Below, one piece after another: positions 13,017 through 21,596 of a stretch of 33,180 bases of DNA. The position numbers and the translations under genes were made by a program. Each line of letters opens with the position of its first letter. Within the stretch, counting starts at the first letter, position 1. Under the pieces are notes generated by a model. It saw only the letters and a program-made list of their open reading frames with translations. It had not been told where the DNA came from and did no database searches. This DNA is from Candidatus Ornithospirochaeta stercorigallinarum (GTDB lineage: Bacteria > Spirochaetota > Spirochaetia > Sphaerochaetales > Sphaerochaetaceae): positions 1-33,180 of the forward strand of contig DVIF01000013.1 of the NCBI GenBank assembly GCA_018711525.1. Direction: 5' to 3'.

Positions 13017-15572
13017 ATGAATTTCGACAAATATACTTTGAAGATGCAAGCGGCGATAAATTCGGCTGTATCAATGGCAGAGGACAAGTCTTCTACTGAA
13101 ATAACCACATTCCATATCCTTTCTGCTCTGTTATCTGATAAAGAGGGGATAATCATCCCTCTTTTTGAGAAAATAGGTGCACCTGTGGAGGATGTAAGGA
13201 ATGAGATTGATTCTTATCTAGAGCGTCTTCCCAAGATCTATGGGGATGTGAACAGAGGTGTATCACGAGCACTTCAGAAGGTCTTTTCAAGGGCCGAGAA
13301 GGTTTCTGTGGAATTCAAGGACGAGTATGTCTCCACAGAGCATTTCCTGCTTGCAGCATTAAGGGAAGACCCGGATGTCAAGAGTATCCTTGAAAAATAT
13401 GGCATCAATGAGAAAAGTGTTCTTGAAGCACTCAAGAGTGTAAGAGGGGATAAGAAGATCACATCAAACGATCCTGAGAGCGGCTATCAGGCACTTGAGA
13501 AGTACTGCCGTGACATGACCCGCCTTGCTATGGAGGATAAGCTTGATCCTGTAATCGGAAGGGATGAGGAGATAAGACGTGTCATGCAGGTCCTCTCAAG
13601 GAGGACGAAGAACAACCCTGTCCTCATTGGAGAACCGGGGGTGGGAAAGACGGCTATCGTGGAAGGACTTGCGGAGAGGATTGCAAAGGGCGATGTCCCA
13701 GAGAGCCTCAAAGACAAGAGACTTCTTTCCCTTGATCTCGGAGCCCTGGTCGCAGGAGCGAAGTTCCGTGGTGAGTTCGAGGAGAGGCTCAAGGGGGTTG
13801 TTAATGACATTGCAAAGAGCAACGGCAGTATAATCCTCTTCATCGATGAGCTCCACACAATTGTCGGAGCAGGAGCTGCAGAAGGATCTACAGATGCCTC
13901 GAACCTGATCAAACCCGCACTTGCAAGAGGGGAGCTTCATGCCATCGGCGCAACTACGCTTGATGAATACCGTAAGTATATCGAGAAGGATAAGGCCCTC
14001 GAAAGAAGATTCCAACCTGTTTATACCAAGGAACCGTCGGTAGAGGATACCATTTCCATATTGAGAGGGTTGAAGAACAAGTATGAGGTACATCACGGAG
14101 TAAGGATAAAGGATGAGGCTCTTGTGGCTGCCGCTGTACTCTCTGACAGATATCTTACCAATCGTTTCCTTCCAGACAAGGCTATCGACCTCGTAGATGA
14201 GGCTGCAAGCCAGATCAAGATCGAACTTGAAAGCCAGCCGGCAGAGCTTGATGGAATAGAGAGGAAGATGCTGCAGCTCAACATTGAGAAGCAGGCGCTT
14301 TCAAAAGAAGATGATGAGGCAAGCAAGGAGAGGCTCAAGAAGATAGAAGAGGAACTCTCTTCTTATAAGGAGAGATACGATGCGATGCATCTTGAATGGA
14401 TGAACGCCAAGACCAGCATCTCGAATCTCAGAGAGAAGAAGGCTGAGCTCGAGAGACTTAATGCCGAAGAGGAGATGGCCGAGCGTAACGGAGACCTCTC
14501 GAAAGCGGCTATGATCAAGCATGGTACTATTCCAAAGCTCCAGAGTGAGCTTAAGGAGGCGGAAGGCAAGGTACAGAGCCTGGGGGGCATTTTGAAAGAA
14601 GAGGTCACGGATGACGATATAGCTAAAGTCGTCTCAATCTGGACTGGGATACCTGTGTCCAAGATGCTGGGGTCGGAGAAGGAGAAGTATCTCAATCTCG
14701 ATAAGACCCTCAGTGAGAAGGTCATCGGACAGGATGAGGCGATAAAGGCTGTAAGCAATGCCATAAGGCGTAACAAGGCGGGAATCTCTGATGAGCACAG
14801 GCCCCTTGGCTCGTTCCTTTTCGCCGGTCCTACAGGAGTGGGTAAGACACTTCTTGCGAAGCAGCTCGCATTCCTTCTTTTCGATGATGAGAAGGCTCTT
14901 ACAAGGATCGATATGAGTGAGTACATGGAGAAGTTCTCTGTATCACGTCTTATCGGAGCTCCTCCAGGATATGTCGGATATGAAGAGGGTGGACAGCTTA
15001 CAGAGGTCGTAAGAAGAAGGCCTTATTCTGTAATACTCTTCGATGAGATAGAAAAAGCCCATCCTGATGTGTTCAACATACTTCTCCAGGTCCTTGATGA
15101 CGGTCGTCTTACAGATGGACAGGGAAGGCTTGTGGACTTTACGAACACGATCATCATAATGACGAGCAATCTCGGATCGGAGTACATACTCCGCGATAGC
15201 GAGCATGCGAAAGAGAATGTGATGAATGCGATAAGAAGTGCATTCAAACCCGAGTTCGTGAACAGGATAGATGAGATCGTCGTATTCAATCCTCTTGGAG
15301 AGAACGAGGTGAGGAAGATTGTCCGCCTTGAGCTTACAAATCTGAAGGAGAGGATGGCGAAAAAAGGTGTCGACCTTACATGGGACGATAGTGTCGAGAG
15401 CAAGATAATGGAGGCGGGATTCGACCCGACATTTGGAGCCAGACCTATCAGGAGAGCCATACAGAACGAAGTGGAGAATCCTCTTTCTGTATTCCTCCTT
15501 GGCTCTTCAGGCGCGGATAGCGCAAAGGATGTCCATCTAACGCTTGTTGATGGTGCCGTCCATGTCGAGTAG
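13017..15572 (+). CDS. clpB: ATP-dependent disaggregase ClpB
   Basis: This 851-residue Hsp100 chaperone threads aggregated proteins through a hexameric pore together with DnaK. The N domain is at about 1-145. The first AAA+ module has Walker A GEPGVGKT (205-212) and Walker B ILFIDE (273-278). The coiled-coil middle domain spans about 405-525 and separates ClpB from ClpA/ClpC. The second module has Walker A GPTGVGKT (604-611), pore loop GYVGYE (651-656) and Walker B VILFDE (672-677). Length is close to E. coli ClpB (857). The ATG at 13017 is chosen because TGGAGG lies 5 nt upstream. No CIRCE (HrcA) element is visible upstream. The last 36 nt overlap the convergent nucleotidyltransferase gene. 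Confidence 0.96.
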   Translation: MNFDKYTLKMQAAINSAVSMAEDKSSTEITTFHILSALLSDKEGIIIPLFEKIGAPVEDVRNEIDSYLERLPKIYGDVNRGVSRALQKVFSRAEKVSVEFKDEYVSTEHFLLAALREDPDVKSILEKYGINEKSVLEALKSVRGDKKITSNDPESGYQALEKYCRDMTRLAMEDKLDPVIGRDEEIRRVMQVLSRRTKNNPVLIGEPGVGKTAIVEGLAERIAKGDVPESLKDKRLLSLDLGALVAGAKFRGEFEERLKGVVNDIAKSNGSIILFIDELHTIVGAGAAEGSTDASNLIKPALARGELHAIGATTLDEYRKYIEKDKALERRFQPVYTKEPSVEDTISILRGLKNKYEVHHGVRIKDEALVAAAVLSDRYLTNRFLPDKAIDLVDEAASQIKIELESQPAELDGIERKMLQLNIEKQALSKEDDEASKERLKKIEEELSSYKERYDAMHLEWMNAKTSISNLREKKAELERLNAEEEMAERNGDLSKAAMIKHGTIPKLQSELKEAEGKVQSLGGILKEEVTDDDIAKVVSIWTGIPVSKMLGSEKEKYLNLDKTLSEKVIGQDEAIKAVSNAIRRNKAGISDEHRPLGSFLFAGPTGVGKTLLAKQLAFLLFDDEKALTRIDMSEYMEKFSVSRLIGAPPGYVGYEEGGQLTEVVRRRPYSVILFDEIEKAHPDVFNILLQVLDDGRLTDGQGRLVDFTNTIIIMTSNLGSEYILRDSEHAKENVMNAIRSAFKPEFVNRIDEIVVFNPLGENEVRKIVRLELTNLKERMAKKGVDLTWDDSVESKIMEAGFDPTFGARPIRRAIQNEVENPLSVFLLGSSGADSAKDVHLTLVDGAVHVE

Positions 15573-16103
15573 CTCTTCGTAGCGTTCCTTCGTATCTATG
15601 TCGAAGATACATCCTATGGATGCGGGGTATTGGTATATGCCCTCGTCCTCAAGATAGACTTTGAAAGGCTTTGAGCTTGTCTCAAGGCCTTTTTTCAGTC
15701 TTCTTGGAACGAAAACGGGATGGCCTGCCATGCCGTCGAAAGTTGGACGGGCCGGAAGGTTGAGGCTTATGTACCTCAGTCCCTCCACCCAGTCGTCATT
15801 CCTTAAAAGAGGAAGATCTCCTGGAAGGATTGCAATGTCGTCCCAGATGCCGCATAGCCCTGTGAGTGTGCTTGACTTCTGTCCTTGCTTATAATCCCTG
15901 TTGACCCTTATTTCGATATCATAGCCTTTGAGTGCATCCCTCATCCTCTCTTCTTCATATCCCAGCACCGCTATTATCCTGTCGGAGAATGTCAGTGCTG
16001 ATTCAAGGGTGCTTTCGAAAAGGTATCTGCCATGATAGGGGAGCAGAAGCTTGTTCCCTCCCATTCTCTTTGAGAGCCCTGCCAGAAGAAAAACAGTAGT
16101 CAT
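15537..16103 (-). CDS. MobA/MocA-like nucleotidyltransferase
   Basis: This 188-residue protein has a GT-A/NTP_transf_3 fold. The nucleotide-binding start LLAGLSKRMGGNKLLLP (6-22) is typical of molybdopterin cytidylyl/guanylyltransferases. Other blocks are NRDYKQGQKSS (68-78), the metal-binding PGDLPLL (94-100), GHPVFVPRRL (127-136) and DIDT (168-171). MocA-like enzymes attach CMP or GMP to molybdopterin for hydroxylases such as xanthine dehydrogenase (family knowledge), but no such enzyme is nearby and another NTP-sugar-type role is possible. The ATG at 16103 lies 6 nt after TATAAT on the minus strand with no Shine-Dalgarno. A longer reading into 16508 would run antisense through the DUF554 gene and is rejected. 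Confidence 0.82.
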   Translation of the reverse strand: MTTVFLLAGLSKRMGGNKLLLPYHGRYLFESTLESALTFSDRIIAVLGYEEERMRDALKGYDIEIRVNRDYKQGQKSSTLTGLCGIWDDIAILPGDLPLLRNDDWVEGLRYISLNLPARPTFDGMAGHPVFVPRRLKKGLETSSKPFKVYLEDEGIYQYPASIGCIFDIDTKERYEELLDMDGTINKR

Positions 16104-16155
16104 AGAGCTATTATAATCTTGCTTTTGAAGGCTGGAAAGACTTATTCTCTTTTCC
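16104..16155. promoter_or_regulatory. 52-bp divergent promoter region
   Basis: Minus strand: TTTCCA (16138-16133), 17 nt, TATAAT (16115-16110), then 6 nt to ATG at 16103. Plus strand: TTGCTT (16119-16124), 18 nt, TATTCT (16143-16148), then 7 nt to ATG at 16156. Both starts lack a Shine-Dalgarno, so both mRNAs are predicted to be leaderless, and the two promoters interleave face to face. Confidence 0.5.
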
Positions 16156-16845
16156 ATGATAGCAACGATTATCAATGCATCGGCAGTTATTATAGGGGCT
16201 TTCCTGGGGCTTTTCTTCAAATCCAAGATAAGCAGTGAGTTCAAGACGGTTGTGATGACATCATCGGGTCTCATCACTCTTGTGCTCGGTCTTGATATGG
16301 CCTTTGATGCTCCCGATACCCTCGCCGCACTGTTCTCCCTTATCCTGGGAGGGTTTGCAGGTACGGCACTCAGGATTGAGGAGAGGGTGCTTTCATTGGG
16401 GGAGAGGTTCGCTCCCAAAGGGGAAGGGGATGATGTATCCTTCGGCATCGGCTTCCTGAATTCCAGCCTTCTTTTCTGCTCCGGTGCGATGAGCATAGTC
16501 GGAAGCATAGATGCGGGAACTGTAGGCGACTATGAGCTTATTCTCATAAAAAGCGTGATGGACGGCTTCATGGCAGTCGTCTTTGCTGCGGCCTATGGAA
16601 AGGGTGTGTTCCTATCTGCACTTACGATAATCGTCTATCAAGGGTTCTTCACTCTTGCAGGAGGTTTTTTAAGCCCTATGCTTGGAGATGACGGGATTGC
16701 GATGATTAGTGCAGTAGGCGGATACCTTCTTATCATGCTTTCGCTCTCCCTTCTGGAGATAAGGAAGATAAAGACAGGGAATTTCCTCCCTGCCTTGGTC
16801 TTTGCACCAATTCTCCTTTTCCTGTTCTCATATCTGCCTATTTGA
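16156..16845 (+). CDS. DUF554 family membrane protein
   Basis: This 229-residue integral membrane protein has hydrophobic segments spread along its length (about 2-20, 33-48, 55-73, 97-119, 131-148, 150-173, 180-198 and 208-228). It matches the DUF554 (YdfK/YqgA-like) pattern with FCSGAMSIVGSIDAG (about 107-121), KSVMDGF (about 135-141) and the YQGFF block. Function is unknown for the family. The start has no Shine-Dalgarno and follows a -10-like TATTCT by 7 nt. The last 18 nt overlap the convergent gene at 16828-17433. Confidence 0.83.
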   Translation: MIATIINASAVIIGAFLGLFFKSKISSEFKTVVMTSSGLITLVLGLDMAFDAPDTLAALFSLILGGFAGTALRIEERVLSLGERFAPKGEGDDVSFGIGFLNSSLLFCSGAMSIVGSIDAGTVGDYELILIKSVMDGFMAVVFAAAYGKGVFLSALTIIVYQGFFTLAGGFLSPMLGDDGIAMISAVGGYLLIMLSLSLLEIRKIKTGNFLPALVFAPILLFLFSYLPI

Positions 16846-17433
16846 AGGCTCCCATAGATCAAACCACTCCTCCTCTTGATCCCGTATGATAAGTAAGGTT
16901 GCCAGGAGTTTTCGAGCCTTTTGGGGATCCTGCAGCATTCCGATCAGGCTCTCTTCATGATATTTAAAGTTCCTTCCTTGCCATCTTTCATCCTCCCTTC
17001 CTCTTTCTATGTTGAGAAAAGTCAGGATGAAATTCTCTCCGCTTATCTTATCCCTGAACTCAATGGTGTATGTTGTTGCATCTTTCTCAAACATGTTCCA
17101 CAGCATGAGGTAGAATATTCTCAGCTCCGAGTGCTCTTCGCCTTCCTCATTCCTGATTTGAGATACGAAACACTCCAGGTCCTTTTTCCCTCTGTCCATG
17201 ATCTGCAGAAGTCTCATGTCTGGATTATCGGACCATTTCTGCTCTTTCCTCACCTCCATCTCTTTTTTCTTTGCAATGGCTTTGTTGATGCTGATGTTCT
17301 GTCTGATTTTGTCTATTTTGATTTTACCGTCCTCTCTCATCCAGAGATACACATCAAAATAATCATCCTCGACCTCGGTCTCCGAGCCGAAACTCACAAA
17401 GAGCCTTGCAACCATCCGTTTTCCGTCTTCCAT
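16828..17433 (-). CDS. Hypothetical protein, unrecognised
   Basis: I do not recognise this 201-residue protein. It is soluble, strongly charged (many Glu, Lys and Arg), lacks a signal peptide or membrane segment, and has a Lys-rich helix near 70-90 (AIAKKKEMEVRKEQKW). The N-terminal half looks alternating beta (RLFVSFGSETEVEDDYFDVYL); the C-terminal half is mixed. A good Shine-Dalgarno (AAGGAG, 8 nt before the ATG) and an ORF kept open against neighbours support it as a real gene. Its end overlaps the end of the DUF554 gene by 18 nt. It lies downstream of glgP on the same strand, but the glgP terminator separates them. No function is proposed. Confidence 0.7.
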   Translation of the reverse strand: MEDGKRMVARLFVSFGSETEVEDDYFDVYLWMREDGKIKIDKIRQNISINKAIAKKKEMEVRKEQKWSDNPDMRLLQIMDRGKKDLECFVSQIRNEEGEEHSELRIFYLMLWNMFEKDATTYTIEFRDKISGENFILTFLNIERGREDERWQGRNFKYHEESLIGMLQDPQKARKLLATLLIIRDQEEEWFDLWEPSNRQI

Positions 17434-17499
17434 CTTTTTACTCCTTGCATATAGAAAGCGGAAAGGTCGCAGATGTGTAAAAAATTTTCTGTGGATGCT

Positions 17500-17529
17500 T
17501 AAAAAAAGGCCTGGCTTTTCGCCAGACCT
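17500..17529 (-). terminator. Terminator of glgP
   Basis: On the minus strand AGG-T-CTGGC (17529-17521) pairs with GCCAG-G-CCT (17515-17507) around a GAAAA loop, with one mismatch, followed by a T7-8 run (17507-17500). Confidence 0.85.
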
Positions 17530-17549
17530 CGAAGACTGTGTTTCTCTCT

Positions 17550-20066
17550 TTACTTTACGTCCTTGTTCCTTGCGTCTTCAAGAACCGTATCGTCCTTTGC
17601 CTTCTTCACTTTGCATGGAGAGACATTCCAGATGTCCTTTGCATACTCCTTTATGGTCCTGTCTGAGCTGAACTTTGCAGATGCCGCAATATTGAGTATC
17701 GCCTTCCTGTTCCATTCCCTCTGGTTCTCCTTGTAGAGCTTCTCCGCCTCCTCATGTCTTTCGTGATACATTCTGAGGTCGGCAAACAGGAAGTACTTGT
17801 CGCCGTAGTCGAAGAGGCTCTTTCTGAGAGGTTCGAAGATATTCGGCTCATGGATGTTGAAGTAATCGGACTCGATCAGAGCGAGCATCGATTTAATCTC
17901 ATCGTCTTTTTCAACCCATTCATATGGGTTATATGTCTTTCCCAGTTCTGCAATCTGCTCTTCTGTGTGACCGAAGATGAATATGTTGTCCATGCCGACC
18001 TCTTCTGCCATCTCTACATTGGCTCCATCGAGGGTTCCAAGTGTGAGCGCACCATTGCACATGAACTTCATGTTTCCTGTTCCTGATGCCTCTGTTCCTG
18101 CCGTGGAGATCTGCTCTGAGATGTTTGTTGCAGGAATCACGTTCTCTGCCATCGTCACACGGTAGTTGGGCATGAAGTGGACCTGGAGCACCTTGTTCAC
18201 CTGGCTGTCTGAATTGATTACAGCTGCGATGTTGTTGATGAATTTTATTATGAGCTTTGCGTTCACATATCCAGGGGCTGCTTTTCCACCGAAGAGGAAC
18301 GTCGTAGGTGTAAAGGAGTTCCTATATGCCTCATCATTCTTCATCCTGTTGTAGATCATAAGGATGTTGAGCGCGTTCAGAAGCTGTCTCTTGTATTCAT
18401 GTATTCTCTTGATCTGTACATCTACAAGCGTGTCTGGATTGAGTGTTATTCCGCAGTCTTTCCTGAGGAACTCTGCCGCATTGAGCTTCGCCTTGTACTT
18501 GATCTTGGAGAAATCCTCGATGAATGAATCGCTATCGGCATAGGATGCGAGTTTCCTGATCTCCTCGAAATCCGTAATCCACTTATCTCCGATGGCGCTT
18601 GTAATGAGCTTCGCAAGCTCCGGGTTCGCATCCAAAAGCCATCTCCTCTGTGTGATTCCGTTTGTCTTGTTGTTGAATCTTTCAGGATAGATTGTATAGA
18701 ACTCAGGGAACATGCTCTTCTTGAGCAGCTCTGAATGGAGTGCTGCAACTCCGTTTGTGCTGTGGCTTCCGATGATCGAGAGGTTTGCCATCCTTACCAT
18801 CTTCGGGTTGCTCTCTTCAATCACAGAGACCTTTGCAATCTTGTCGGACTGCATCGGGAAGAAGGAGACTGCCTCGCTGATGAATCTCTGGTTGATTTCA
18901 TAGATTATCTGCATGTGGCGTGGAAGAAGGCTCTCCAGCATAGGAAGCGGCCATTTCTCAAGGGCCTCCGGCATGAGGGTGTGGTTTGTGTAGCCCATTG
19001 TCTTTACTGTGATCTCCCATGCCTCGTCCCATCCGAGTCCTTCCTGGTCGATAAGAAGCCTCATCAGCTCAGGAATTGCCAGTGATGGGTGGGTGTCGTT
19101 GAGCTGGATTGCCGTCTTGTCCGGGAAATCCTTCCATGCGATTCCATCCCTCTTGGCTCTCCTGATTGCATCCTGAAGTGAGCAGGATACGAAGAAATAC
19201 TGCTGCTTGAGCCTCAGTTCCTTGCCCATGTAGAGGGTGTCGTTGGGGTAGAGTACCTGGGAAAGTGTCTCTGCGTTGATCTTGTTCCTTACGGCCTCTG
19301 TATAGTCTCCGCTGTTGAATTCCTGGAATGAGAATCCCTCTGGGCTCATCGCACTCCATAGTCTCAGGGTGTTGATGGTCTTTCCGCCGTAGCCTACGAT
19401 AGGTGTGTCGTAAGCCATACCGTTCACCTGCTCTTTCGGTTCCCAGACGAAGATGTCCCTTCCACTCTCCCTGTATGATTTAACCTCTCCTCCGAAGTAG
19501 ACGGGGAATACGAGGTCTCTTCTCATGATTTCCCATGGATTGCCATCCTTGAGCCAGTTGTCCGGCTGCTCCACCTGCCAGCCGTTCTTGATCTGCTGGT
19601 TGAATATTCCATAGTTGTAGCGGATGCCGTATCCGTATGCAGGAATCTCAAGTGTCGCAAGGGAATCGAGGAAGCAGGCTGCAAGCCTTCCCAGTCCTCC
19701 GTTTCCAAGTCCAGCATCCGGCTCCTGGTCCCTCAGTTCCTCCCAGTCGTATCCAAGGCTCTTGAGTGCTTCTTTCACCTGTGTCTCAAGCCCGAGGTTT
19801 ATGACGTTGTTCGTCATAGCCCTTCCCATGAGGAATTCGAGTGAGAGATAGTAGACCCTCTTTCCCTTCTTTTCCTTCTGGGTCTTTCTCGTTACATCCC
19901 ACTGGTGGATGATCCTGTCTCTGATTGCTAGGGAGATAGCCTGATATCTTGCCTGATTGTCTCTGTGATAGACGTCGGAATCAAATGTATATTTGAGCTG
20001 CTCAGCAAAATCCTGAGCGATGTCCTTGCTGACTCTTCCGTAGCGTGTCTTAGTTTCTGTTGCCAT
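17550..20066 (-). CDS. glgP: Glycogen (starch/maltodextrin) phosphorylase
   Basis: This 838-residue pyridoxal-phosphate enzyme releases glucose-1-phosphate from alpha-1,4-glucans. The family block around the PLP lysine, EASGTGNMKFMCNGA, is intact with Lys667 as Schiff-base residue. The N-terminal block YLSLEFLMGR and GLGNGGLGRLAACFLDS are also typical. Length matches bacterial GlgP/MalP. The ATG at 20066 is chosen because GGAG lies 6 nt upstream; an ATG four codons earlier has no such site. It is a single-gene unit: a terminator follows and a promoter lies upstream. GlgP and MalP cannot be separated by sequence alone. It implies storage or import of glucans in this organism. Confidence 0.95.
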   Translation of the reverse strand: MATETKTRYGRVSKDIAQDFAEQLKYTFDSDVYHRDNQARYQAISLAIRDRIIHQWDVTRKTQKEKKGKRVYYLSLEFLMGRAMTNNVINLGLETQVKEALKSLGYDWEELRDQEPDAGLGNGGLGRLAACFLDSLATLEIPAYGYGIRYNYGIFNQQIKNGWQVEQPDNWLKDGNPWEIMRRDLVFPVYFGGEVKSYRESGRDIFVWEPKEQVNGMAYDTPIVGYGGKTINTLRLWSAMSPEGFSFQEFNSGDYTEAVRNKINAETLSQVLYPNDTLYMGKELRLKQQYFFVSCSLQDAIRRAKRDGIAWKDFPDKTAIQLNDTHPSLAIPELMRLLIDQEGLGWDEAWEITVKTMGYTNHTLMPEALEKWPLPMLESLLPRHMQIIYEINQRFISEAVSFFPMQSDKIAKVSVIEESNPKMVRMANLSIIGSHSTNGVAALHSELLKKSMFPEFYTIYPERFNNKTNGITQRRWLLDANPELAKLITSAIGDKWITDFEEIRKLASYADSDSFIEDFSKIKYKAKLNAAEFLRKDCGITLNPDTLVDVQIKRIHEYKRQLLNALNILMIYNRMKNDEAYRNSFTPTTFLFGGKAAPGYVNAKLIIKFINNIAAVINSDSQVNKVLQVHFMPNYRVTMAENVIPATNISEQISTAGTEASGTGNMKFMCNGALTLGTLDGANVEMAEEVGMDNIFIFGHTEEQIAELGKTYNPYEWVEKDDEIKSMLALIESDYFNIHEPNIFEPLRKSLFDYGDKYFLFADLRMYHERHEEAEKLYKENQREWNRKAILNIAASAKFSSDRTIKEYAKDIWNVSPCKVKKAKDDTVLEDARNKDVK

Positions 20067-20101
20067 AAAAATCTCCATGTCTCTTGTGGAAAATGTGCCT
20101 T

Positions 20102-20134
20102 ATTATATTAGATAATTTTTTATAATATATTCAA
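20102..20134 (-). promoter_or_regulatory. Candidate promoter of glgP
   Basis: On the minus strand TTGAAT (20134-20129) is followed after 18 nt by TAATAT (20110-20105), or after 21 nt by TATAAT (20107-20102). The rest of the 290-bp glgP-tRNA gap (20067-20356) holds only this and the promoter at 20269-20298; no gene is visible in it. Confidence 0.45.
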
Positions 20135-20268
20135 CTGTTCAATTCATGTTTATGAGAATTGATTTACATCCCATCCATTTTTGATGCTGAATAATGTTAT
20201 AAATTCCTTATAAATATTGCTCTCGGGATATGTAATTTCAGACTGGACTGAAAATTGAATGGGATATA

Positions 20269-20298
20269 TTGACAAAATATGCCATCTTTTGCTATCTT
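20269..20298 (+). promoter_or_regulatory. Promoter of the tRNA-Thr/rpmG/secE/nusG unit
   Basis: A perfect TTGACA (20269-20274) and TATCTT (20293-20298) are 18 nt apart, about 50 nt before the predicted transcription of tRNA-Thr. Confidence 0.65.
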
Positions 20299-20356
20299 AG
20301 CTGTTGCATGTTTTATGAACATGGTTTTTGTCCATGGCTGGATATGTGAAGAAGAC

Positions 20357-20428
20357 GCCCTTGTAGCTCAGTGGTAGAGCACCACCATGGTAAGGTGGGG
20401 GTCGCCGGTCCAATCCCGGCCGAGGGCT
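20357..20428 (+). tRNA. tRNA-Thr (GGT anticodon)
   Basis: This is a 72-nt cloverleaf. The acceptor stem GCCCTTG/CGAGGGC pairs with one G-U. The anticodon stem CCACC/GGTGG encloses loop ATGGTAA with anticodon GGT, and the T arm is GCCGG/CCGGC. The CCA end is not encoded. It is first in the unit with rpmG. Confidence 0.95.
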
Positions 20429-20465
20429 CAAAAGAAAATAACGGTTCATACCGAGGAGAGATTTT

Positions 20466-20645
20466 ATGGCAAGTTCAAAGAAGAAAGGACCTGTAGAAAA
20501 GATCGCTTTACAGTGCACAGAGTGCAAGCAGAAGAACTATACAACTGAGAAGAACCGCCGCAATACGCCTAACAAGCTTGAGCTTATGAAGTATTGCCCG
20601 TTCGAGCACAAGCACACCCTTCACAGGGAGACAAAGATCAAATAA
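20466..20645 (+). CDS. rpmG: 50S ribosomal protein L33
   Basis: This is a 59-residue L33, a small 50S protein near the E site. It sits between tRNA-Thr and tRNA-Trp, a common arrangement before secE/nusG. Zinc-type L33 has four Cys in two CxxC pairs. Here C17 and C20 are present and C44 is in [10 protein letters not shown], but position 47 is Glu, so a full Cys4 site is missing; H48 could substitute. Shine-Dalgarno GAGGAG precedes the ATG. The conserved [11 protein letters not shown] end is present. Confidence 0.93.
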   Translation: MASSKKKGPVEKIALQCTECKQKNYTTEKNRRNTPNKLELMKYCPFEHKHTLHRETKIK

Positions 20646-20675
20646 AATAAGGAGTGGTCGGCTCAAGGCTCGTAC

Positions 20676-20748
20676 AGGTCAATAGCTCCAATGGTAGAGC
20701 GGCGGTCTCCAAAACCGCATGTTGGGGGTTCGAGTCCCTCTTGGCCTG
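20676..20748 (+). tRNA. tRNA-Trp (CCA anticodon)
   Basis: This is a 73-nt tRNA. The acceptor stem AGGTCAA/TTGGCCT has one U-G pair. The anticodon stem GCGGT/ACCGC carries loop CTCCAAA with anticodon CCA, and the T arm is GGGGG/CCCTC-like around TTCGAGT. The 3' CCA is not encoded. It lies between rpmG and secE. Confidence 0.94.
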
Positions 20749-20783
20749 TAGGATCCTTGAGCCTGATGCTCTAAGAGGTTCCA

Positions 20784-20963
20784 ATGAAGAAGATTATCAG
20801 ATATTTCAAGGAATGCTTTGCAGAGATGAAGAAGGTCAGCTGGCCTACAAGAGCGGTTGTCCTTCAGTCAACGGCTGTAGTAATCGTCTCGACAGTCATC
20901 TTTGCTATTGTTCTTGGCCTTGTAGACGTACTTCTCGGTCTCGGCCTCGATTTACTTTTCTAG
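20784..20963 (+). CDS. secE: Preprotein translocase subunit SecE
   Basis: This 59-residue short SecE has an N-terminal amphipathic part with the conserved KKVSWPTR block (16-23) and a single membrane segment (about 26-55). SecE clamps SecY in the SecYEG channel. The short, one-helix form is usual outside enterobacteria. It starts at ATG 20784 after AGAGG and ends 9 nt before nusG. Position between tRNA-Trp and nusG is the standard one. Confidence 0.93.
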   Translation: MKKIIRYFKECFAEMKKVSWPTRAVVLQSTAVVIVSTVIFAIVLGLVDVLLGLGLDLLF

Positions 20964-20972
20964 GATTGGTTT

Positions 20973-21545
20973 ATGGCAAAAGGTTGGTACGTTGTCCACA
21001 CATATTCAGGATATGAGCAGAAGATAGAGAGAATCATCAATAAGCTCAGACAGAATGATCCTGAATTCGAATTATACTGCACAGGCGTTAACGTTCCCAT
21101 GGAGACAGTCGAAGTCCTCAACGAGAAAGGGGAGAGGAAGATTGAGCAGAGGAAGGTCCTGCCTGGCTATATCCTTGTAGAGCTCGACCTGGAGGAAAAG
21201 AACTGGAGGGCGATCACCACGAAGATCATCAGGATCCAGGGTGTTACGGGATTCTTAAGTGCAGATAAGTCAGGACTTGTTCCACCGACACCGCTGAGCG
21301 CAAGAGAGCATCGTTCGATTCTTGAGCGCACCGGAGAGATTGCTCCAGAAAAGACATTCCGTCCAAAGCAGGATTTTGTGAAGGGGGAGGAGGTGCTTGT
21401 TACAAGCGGTCCTTTCGCATCCTTCAAAGGTACTGTGGAGGACATCGACCTGCAGAAGGGCAAGCTTCGCCTTTCTCTCGAAATCCTCGGGCGTTTCACA
21501 CCTGTGGATGTAGATTTCTCACAGGTTGAGAAGACCGTCCAGTAA
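20973..21545 (+). CDS. nusG: Transcription elongation/termination factor NusG
   Basis: This is a 190-residue NusG. The N-terminal NGN domain (about 1-115) begins with GWYVVHTYSGYE, and contacts RNA polymerase and so links it to Rho or the ribosome. The C-terminal KOW domain spans about 135-188 (FVKGEEVLVTSGPFASFKG). Length is typical, and no domain insertion like that of Thermotoga is present. It is downstream of secE and upstream of the rplK leader. Confidence 0.96.
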   Translation: MAKGWYVVHTYSGYEQKIERIINKLRQNDPEFELYCTGVNVPMETVEVLNEKGERKIEQRKVLPGYILVELDLEEKNWRAITTKIIRIQGVTGFLSADKSGLVPPTPLSAREHRSILERTGEIAPEKTFRPKQDFVKGEEVLVTSGPFASFKGTVEDIDLQKGKLRLSLEILGRFTPVDVDFSQVEKTVQ

Positions 21546-21566
21546 AGCTGGATGGCTTTTGATTTT

Positions 21567-21594
21567 TTGCATAGTTTATTTTATAAGCTATAAA
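21567..21594 (+). promoter_or_regulatory. Candidate internal promoter for rplK-rplA-rplJ-rplL
   Basis: TTGCAT (21567-21572) and TATAAA (21589-21594) are 16 nt apart in the nusG-rplK gap. It would allow separate expression of the ribosomal-protein genes. Confidence 0.45.
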
Positions 21595-21596
21595 AA

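Noticed and set aside
14363-14926. Minus-strand open frame of 187 codons inside clpB
   Set aside because: Ser/Leu-rich shadow of clpB with no start signal.
16104-16508. N-terminal extension of the nucleotidyltransferase to 16508
   Set aside because: The extra 135 codons run antisense through the DUF554 gene, have low-complexity shadow composition, and the family start LLAGLSKRMGG follows directly after the ATG at 16103.
20140-20200. Short plus-strand frame in the glgP-tRNA gap
   Set aside because: No Shine-Dalgarno, and it lies upstream of the tRNA-Thr promoter, not on its transcript.
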